Positions 17,572 through 25,101 of a stretch of 25,101 nt of DNA are shown here, piece after piece (positions within the stretch are counted from its first letter, which is position 1; every line of letters starts with the position of its first letter). The notes beneath the pieces are model-generated. The model was not told the origin of the DNA and ran no database searches. It worked only from the letters and a program-made list of their open reading frames with translations. The stretch is taken from NCBI GenBank assembly GCA_964384465.1, contig CAYLLT010000093.1:1-25101 (forward strand). Reading direction: 5' to 3'. The stretch is from CAYLLT01 sp964384465 (GTDB lineage: Bacteria; Planctomycetota; Phycisphaerae; UBA1845; PWPN01). A program made the position numbers and the translations under genes.

Positions 17572-20500
17572 AGGGAGACTCCTTCCCGCGTCCAGAAAGG
17601 GGCGCGTCTTGCGACCGGAATAGAATGGTTGAACTTCACGAACTCGGTCCGGGACGTGTGCTTCCCGTCGGGGCCGAGAGGACCGTCGCCAACGTTCTCT
17701 AACATAACGCGCGTTCGCCCGAAAGCAACAAGGAAATCTTGAGCTTCTTTATAGAGGCCCACAAAGAACCACAGAGATTTTTATGTAACCTTAACTTAAG
17801 TGAAAAAAATATTTTTCGCACACCATCCGGGGGGAGAAGATGTGGACAACCGGTGGGAGTCGCGCAAGCTTCGGTGCGGCATAGTCGGAGATCAGCACGG
17901 CGCTTGTGCCGCGGAGGGAGATCGAAGGATTTTGATCCACGCATCTCTCCGGGAAATCTCTTGAAATCCGAAGCGCTGATACAATTTGCGGGCGGGTTCA
18001 TTCCTCACGTCGACAGAGAGCATCAACGTAACCACCGCCTTCTCGCGCGCCAACTCCACCGCCCGCCGCAGCAGCGCAGACCCGTAACCGATGCCACGCC
18101 AGCGCTTTAGCAATCCCATGTACACGACTTCAATCGCAAACCGCTCGGGCACCTCGGTCAACAAGATGACACCAGTTGGCTTCCCATCGACAGTTCCAAG
18201 CAGCCAGTGCCGCGGATCAAAAATTCCCGTCGCCCGGTGACTCGCGAGAATATCCTCGATATCGCGAAGCCCGTTCAGCGAGCCGCAATCCAGACTTTCT
18301 TCGTAAGAACCTGCTACCACATTCGCGAAAAGCGGGTGTGTTTGCGCGGTATACGTCGCCCAATCCAGCTTGGGCGGGAAGTTATGCGGCAACACCGGCT
18401 GCGTCAAGTCATTTTCAAGATAAAGAAGCTGTGCCAAGTTTTGAAAACCCGCTTGACGATAAACCGCCGCCTCCTGTACGGATTCCGGCGCCACCATGCT
18501 CTGGAGGAATTGAATCCGCCGGTTGCCGGCTCGCACGGAAGCTTCCTCGAGCAGAACGCAAACCGCTTCCCGTACGTCCGGGCGATCGAGCACGGCGGGA
18601 ATGAACAGGCTGGAAGTCCGGCCGGGCGAATCGACGCATAGACAAACCGCCACATCGGCGCCATTCCGCCGGGCGACCAGACAATGCTCCAGCGAGAGCC
18701 GATACTTACTCGCGTAATCGGTCAGGTACTGGATCTGCTGATCGATTTCCGCCCGCGAAAGGTCCGGCCGTGCGATCAGCAAGGCGAGCGCCTGGCGGAG
18801 CTGAACGGGGTCGGCCGGCTGAACGATGTTCATCGGTGCTCTCACCGCGGAATCAACGATCCTTTCGAGGCACTCGGGTGCTGTCCAAAGAGATCAGCGG
18901 GAACTTGGGGTGAGTATCCCTCGACGTTGAGATCGCTCTTGGGGACGAGCACGACCGTCCAGGGGCTGGCCGGGTGAAGGCCGGGCGATTCTTCAAACCC
19001 CGGATGAATCTGCCGCTCCTGCACGTGCACGCGCGGCCCCTGCCGCCAGACGCGCGTGATGCGGATTCCCAGCTCGTTGCTCGGCGTCGGGCCCAGCCCG
19101 GCAATGAGCACCATCTGCGAATCGAAATCGACGGGAACCTCGGTCAGCGGGATCTGGGCCAGCGTGGCGCGATCGCGAGCCACGATGCGGATCGGCCGGG
19201 CGATTCGTGAGTAGGTCCCGCTCTTTTCCCACAGCACGGGCAGGTCCTCGGCGGCAGTGGAATCGCTAGACCGCTGCGGCTGCGTGGCCGTACAGGCGAG
19301 TGACACCACGATCATTCCCACCCCGATCACCAGACCGGCGGCGATCGAATAGGACGGTCGATTGCGCATGCGCTAGATCATAGTGGATTTCATTCAAATG
19401 GGCGCGGTAAAGAAGAGATTCGCCAGCTCCTGAGGGACCTCCAGCGTGCCGCTTTCGATGGCCGCCTGCAACTCACTGGTGGTCTCGATGTTGTTGTGGT
19501 CCAGGAATTCAACCACGGCCTGCGCCTGCTGATCCGACAGCGGCGGTACCGTCAGCCCGAAGCTGCTGCCCAGACCCGCCAGCGCCTGCCATTCCACGGC
19601 GGTCAGCGCGCCGATCTGCCCGCTCTGGAACTTCGACAGCGCACTCGCACTGGGCGAGCAGCCGGCCAAGGCGAGCAACAGACCGGCGGTCACAAGTCCG
19701 CAGCACTTTTTACACAGAGTATGCATGATGAATCTCCTTTGCCTCGCTTGGAAAAACAGGTTTTCAGAGGAGAACGGCCCGGGCAGGTCACATCGGGTTG
19801 AGGAGCGCGTCGATCAGATCTTCATCGGTGATCCCGAGATCGCGCAGCGCTTGCCGCTTCTCTTCTTCGGTAAGATCCGGATTGTTCAGGATCTTGTCGA
19901 CCGCTGTGAGACGGATCTGAACGCCATTCGCCCCCTCCAGGACATCGTTGAAAGGCGGCTGACAGCCGCACAGGCCCACGCAACCCGCCAGGATCACTCC
20001 CGCCAGACGGCCGTTTCGCCGGCCGCGCCTTCTGACAAGCCTCAGGCCACTACGCCACATCCGACATCCTCGCCACGCTCGATTCGAGTATGAGCACTGG
20101 ACGAGTAAGATTAGTGTCGTCCAGGTGACAGAGCAACATGAATACCGCGGTTTGTTCGGGAATCGGGCCGGTAAAGTGCCCCCTCCAGACGTGCCGGGAG
20201 CCGCGTTTACCGGAGCTTTCTGGGTCGGCAATTTCTCTGGGTCCGGGTATAGATAATGACCCCGCCCGCTATGATGCCGTACCATTGCCCCCGAACTGCC
20301 AGGGCTGTGACTGGCGCGGCTGACGCGTAAAGGGATATCATGGTGCATAGAGTCCTTCACCGTCGGGAAGCGTACGGCCGCTAACCGGAGGGCCGCGATG
20401 GAACTTCATGCTGAACTGTTGAAGAAGAACGGCAAGATCGAGTTCGTGGTCCTGCCCTATGAAGAGTTCCTGGCTCTCCAGGAGCGGTTGGAGGACGCCG

Positions 20501-23500
20501 AAGACCTGCTCGAACTTCGACGAGCGAAGCTGGAGGACACCGGCGAACCCGGCATACCGCTCGAAGAGGTGATGAAGCGCTTCGGCATGACGGACGACTC
20601 AGCCACAACTCTTGAAGCTCGAGATCCATGAGAAGTCGAACTGCCGAGATTGCCGAGTTGCCGCCGTTGCCGGAGCCGGATGAAAATGGAAATTGCCCGG
20701 CGGTGGAGTATGTGCGGGTGTCCATCGCGCGCGACATCATCAAGGATCGAGTCAAGGCCGGCCTGAGCCAGCGGGAACTGGCCGAGCGGGCGGGCATCCG
20801 CGTGGAAACGTTGTGTCGCATCGAGACGGGCAGGCACACGGCCAGCGTGCCCACAATCGACAAGATCGACCGGGCGCTCAAGCGCGCCCTCTCCCAGCGG
20901 CAAAAGCGACGATGAAGCGCGGCGAGCACACCGGCCTGATGACGACGGGTGGCACCGACAAGTTCTTGTTTGTCGGTACATTCGATCGGGAGACGTTGTA
21001 TAACAGGGTGAGATCAAATCGCGACCAGCACGCACAAAAACGGACTTGTGTGTGCCACCCGCCGCCCATGCCTACCTTCGGCCGGGCGGACGGGTGAATT
21101 ACACATTAGCGGCCGAGCACGCCGCCACCGGCAAGGTGGTGCAGGGATGGAGCGCGGGCGGCGATGCCAAGGACGCGCTCAATGACCTTGCGCGGTGTGC
21201 TGGGCTTCTGTGACAATGGCGGTAGAATGATGGCTCTGATCGTTGGCCAGTGCGAATCTTAGATCGGAGTTTAATCCTCATGAACGTGCGCACACCGCGA
21301 ATTGCCAAGATCATGTTTGTATCCCTCTGCGCCATCTGCTATCCGGGCTGCCTCTACAGAGTTGAATATAAGTCGATCTATCCGTCTTGCAAGATTCCAC
21401 CCGTTGCCGAGGCGATGATTGTCGATGGAAGCTACGGCAGGGCTAACAGCCTGTGGCAAAAGTCGATTTCACCCCTTCTGGCGGGGTCAAAAACGCGGTT
21501 TTCTGGACTTCTGCCACGGGCTGCTAAAGAGCTGGGACAGCGCAGCACCTTGCCACATATCTCCGAGCGGGAGAAACTGGCCCTTGCCATTGAGGCTCGC
21601 CACGAGTTTACGTCTCAGATTGGATCACACGATTACCGGGTGATCGGCTTTATTGGGGCTTCCGGAAACGGATACACGAGCACGCAATCCTTGAAACAAG
21701 CAATGGCGAAACGTGCGGCGCATGAGGGTGGAGATATCCTTCTGATTACGAGGTCCGAACTGGTCGAACGACCGTTTGTATATCAGTCACCAGGCACCGC
21801 GACAACCTACTACTACGGGAATATGGCTTCTACTACTTACAATCCTGGCCAGACCTATGCGGGCAGAATCGCTCTCCCGTTGGCTGAGGGCGCGGTGTTG
21901 AAGTATTCCCCTGGATGGGACCAGAAGATTCGAGGTTTACTCGCATTGGATGATGCGCCATTGAAGCGGGCCGTCAGCGAAATCGAAAACATATGGAGGT
22001 CGGAACGGGATTACGGCACAATGGACGAGAAGGTGAACGACTTGTTGAACCACATTGTTCCGACATCCCAGCCAGAGAGTCAGCCGAGTTTTATCGCCTC
22101 GCCGACCAGCCAACCAGAATCAAAAGATCCATTGGCCCACGTTCAGGCCGGTATCGTGACTATTCGCGCAGATGACCGTCTGGGATCGGGATTCTGTGTG
22201 AAGAATTCTCGCACGATTATTACCGCTGCCCACGTTGTCGAGAACACCAATGTGGTGTTCGTGGATTTGCCCGCTGGGGATTCTGTCTCTGCTGTTGTCT
22301 TTCGGTTTGACTCTGATTCCGATTTGGCGCTTTTGATGCTTAACCGAGCAGTTGGGCTGCAACCGCTTCAACTGAGAGGTGGCCCGCTAAACATTGGGGA
22401 AGAATGTTTTGCTCTGGGCGCACCGAAGGGATTGTCAGGGACCGTGACGAAAGGAATCGTGAGTGCAACCAGAACGCTCCGGGGCGTGCAGCTCGTTCAG
22501 ACCGATGCCGCGATCAACAAAGGCAATAGCGGCGGACCGCTGGTGGATCGACAAGGGATTGTCATTGGTCTCTGTGATTTCAAATTGACGGGGGACGCGG
22601 AAGGGCTTGGTTTCGCTGTAGGTACGGAGGCGATCAATTCGATTTTAGGCCGGTAACTGATAGGTAGCCGGCTGATCCCCGGCGAACGTGGTCCGGCGTT
22701 ACGCTCTTGCACAATCCGGCACGCCGTCGGTCCGCGGCCCACTGAGGATTGTGCAATGTCTCTACACCCCCAACTCGTCGAAGCGCTTCACCTCTTGGAT
22801 TCGCCAGAATGCTGCCGGGTGAATGAACGGCCCCCGCAGCTCACAGAGAGTATCCTACGTATTCTCGACGACAAGGGCTTGATTGAAGTCTGCTGGTGGG
22901 AACACCGAGAGAAGGTCATGCGGCCATTGGAGAATCCCTCCCCAAACCCGGATGACTACATCTTCGTGCCGCATTGGTTCTCCCCGCAGCGCAATCGAGG
23001 GGAAGTGGCCAAAGTTGGAGAGGATCAATGGACTGCCGTGCTGAACGGCAGTCGTTATGCCGCGGGAAAATCACCGGGGCTGCGCCTGACACCGGCGGGT
23101 AAAGCTGCGTTGGCGGAAGCGGCTTTGGTCCCATCGGCTGATCTCAAGGCCCCGCCAAACGCGACGCCGACAGAAACTTTGACTGGTGAAGCCAAGGCAC
23201 TTGCATTGCTGGTACAGCATGATGGCTGGACCGATACGCAAATTGCTGCTGCCGTTCCCTGCTCTCGCCAGACCCTTTACAAGTGGCCCCGATTTAAGGC
23301 AGCCCGTGCGGCACAGAAATCGGGGAAGGAGAATCTTCCCACGGGCCGGAAGGATGCTGAAACGGGGAATCTGGACGCGTGGGCGAATGAGAATGGATAG
23401 GCGACAGGCGACACTTCAGATGACACCCGCACCTCGAAAACCCCAATAAACATTGGCTGAAACGCGAACCGGCAGGCGACACCTTGGCGACACAGGCCCA

Positions 23501-25101
23501 TTCTCTGTGGTGATTGATTCTGGATTGACTCAATTACGATTGTGAGGTAAACTATGTCCGTGGAAGTTTTCCTGACCGCCGATGCGCGTGAGGCGATGAA
23601 CGATCTGCCGATGCCGATCCTGCGGCGGGTCAACGTGATACTGGAGCGGTTGCGGTCCTGGCCGGCGGTGAGCGGGGCCAAGCCGCTGACCGGTGATCTG
23701 GCCGGCCACTACCGGATTCGCACGGGTGACTACCGCGTGCAATTCCATTTTGCGGCGGGCAGGATCATCGTCGAAAAGATCGGGCATCGGGACCGGTTCT
23801 ACGATTGAACGGGTGAGGTGACGTATGGCACAAGGGCTGGTGCTGGACGGCAAGGAATACGTGATCCTCAAGCGCAAGGAATACGACGCCATCATCGCGG
23901 AGCTGGGCGACAAGCTGCCCCCGCTGCCGGAGCCGGACGCGGAAGGGCTGACGCCCGCGGTGGAATACGGCCGGGCGCTGCTGGCCCGCAAGATCATCCA
24001 GCGGCGCGAGGCGGTGGGCATGTCGCAGGCGGCACTCGCGCGTGCGGCCAAGCTGCGGGTTGAAACACTGAATCGCGCTGAACGGGGCAAGGTCAACCCC
24101 GATGAAAGGACGCTGAGCAGGATCATGCGGGCGCTGGAAAAGGCGGAGTCCGCCAAGTCAAGAAAGGGACGGTGAGCCGCCGGCCGAATATCAGGGAACC
24201 GAAGGGGACGGCTTATCAGGTAAAGATATACAAGCCCTTTCAGGACAAGAACATTCGCAAGGGAGCGCGGTAGTTCTATCGGGAAGGATGACCCCGACGG
24301 GATTCGAACCCGTGTTGTCGGCGTGAAAAGCCGATGTCCTAGGCCTCTAGACGACGGGGCCGCGCGCGTGCGGTCAATGGCAGTATAGAGCAGGCCCCGC
24401 CGCGGGACAACGCTCAGAGGGTGTGTGAGAAGTGCGTGTGGATCGGTTCTCCGTAGCGGCCGGGCTCCGTACCGGCCGCCAAACTCGATGATCGGCCGGT
24501 ACGGAGCCCGGCCGCTACAACTTCTCACACACCCTCTCAGCGATCTGGATGCCGCCCATTGCTCCAGGCCGACTCGATCCCGCGGATAAACGCGCTCTTC
24601 GCATCCGTGTGAATTCCACGTCCATCGGATGTCCATCGCGGGCAAAGTGACGGGACCGCGGCGGCGACGACGCGCTCAGGGGACGGCCGTCTGCGCTCCA
24701 TCGGCGTCGCCGGAGGCGATCACCGAACCATCGACGCGCTTGCGGAGAAAGCTGACCAGCCGTGACTGCGTCCAGTCCACGCGAAAGGATTGACCGCTCA
24801 CATCCGTGTACTCACCGGCGGCGCCGGCGGCGTGATCGTCCTCAACGACGCGGGTCGTGGTGTCCTCATCGCAGGTGTATTCGCTGCGCACCCTGGTCTG
24901 CGGGTTGTATACCACCAGATAGCACGGCATCGCTGGCTCCTCGAACGTCTTTGACCGACCTGCCCGATTGGACTTCAACAAACCAGTGTAATGCGTCGTG
25001 CCGCGGGCCACAACGATCAGCGGCCGCCGCTCGTGCGTGACACTTCCGGCGGGTCGTGACCAGCGCCGTTCACGGCGCTTTCCCGCCGCAGGCGGGCTTC
25101 A

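Overview
The window looks like a high-GC chromosome segment of a Planctomycetota bacterium, most likely of the Phycisphaerae type. This is inferred from the mixture of genes, not from a marker tree. The clues are a PEP-CTERM sorted protein, a secreted protein with dockerin-like calcium loops of the kind common in that group, Thr/Ser-Gln-Pro linkers in several exported proteins (glycosidase-like, porin, trypsin-like), a DUF4058 gene, a Uma2 gene, a DnaA with the domain IV motif GNKNHSTV, and many small exported proteins and lipoproteins. A 10-N assembly gap lies at 8580-8589.

Layout. 1-5472: a secreted six-hairpin-glycosidase-like protein (+), a double redoxin (-), and a secreted dockerin-like protein (+). 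5525-8756: DUF4058 (+), an unknown gene (+), a PEP-CTERM protein built from near-identical 249-bp repeats (+), and a Uma2 nuclease gene (-) cut by the gap; palindromic REP-like elements sit between these genes. 8868-11689: a PIG-L deacetylase (-), an outer-membrane beta-barrel protein with a structured leader (+), a 49-residue ORF (-), and a lipoprotein with four CxxC motifs (+). 11778-15258: a minus-strand group of small exported protein, BBP2-type porin and APC/ethanolamine-type permease, which together make a plausible outer- plus inner-membrane uptake route. 15262-16137: a mostly empty intergenic region with one structured segment and the dnaA terminator. 16138-20060: minus-strand dnaA, GNAT acetyltransferase, PrcB-like lipoprotein and two small lipoproteins, with an operator-like palindrome over the promoter of the first lipoprotein. 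20331-24273: accessory plus-strand region with an orphan antitoxin locus whose toxin seems reduced to a C-terminal remnant, a trypsin-like lipoprotein, an HTH gene whose start lies in an 11-bp inverted repeat, and an intact RelE/XRE toxin-antitoxin pair. 24289-25101: tRNA-Glu(TTC) with a clear promoter, a long perfect inverted repeat, and a small unknown gene.

The main observations beyond ordinary annotation are: (i) recurrent -10 hexamers 6-9 nt upstream of ATGs that lack a Shine-Dalgarno, suggesting leaderless transcripts; (ii) two toxin-antitoxin loci with the same order, one decayed; (iii) several classes of dispersed palindromic repeats; (iv) a PEP-CTERM gene that has lost its stop and reads through a REP element into the antisense of the next gene; (v) hairpins that cover ribosome-binding sites or promoters of outer-membrane and lipoprotein genes. 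I see no CRISPR array, rRNA, prophage block or biosynthetic cluster.
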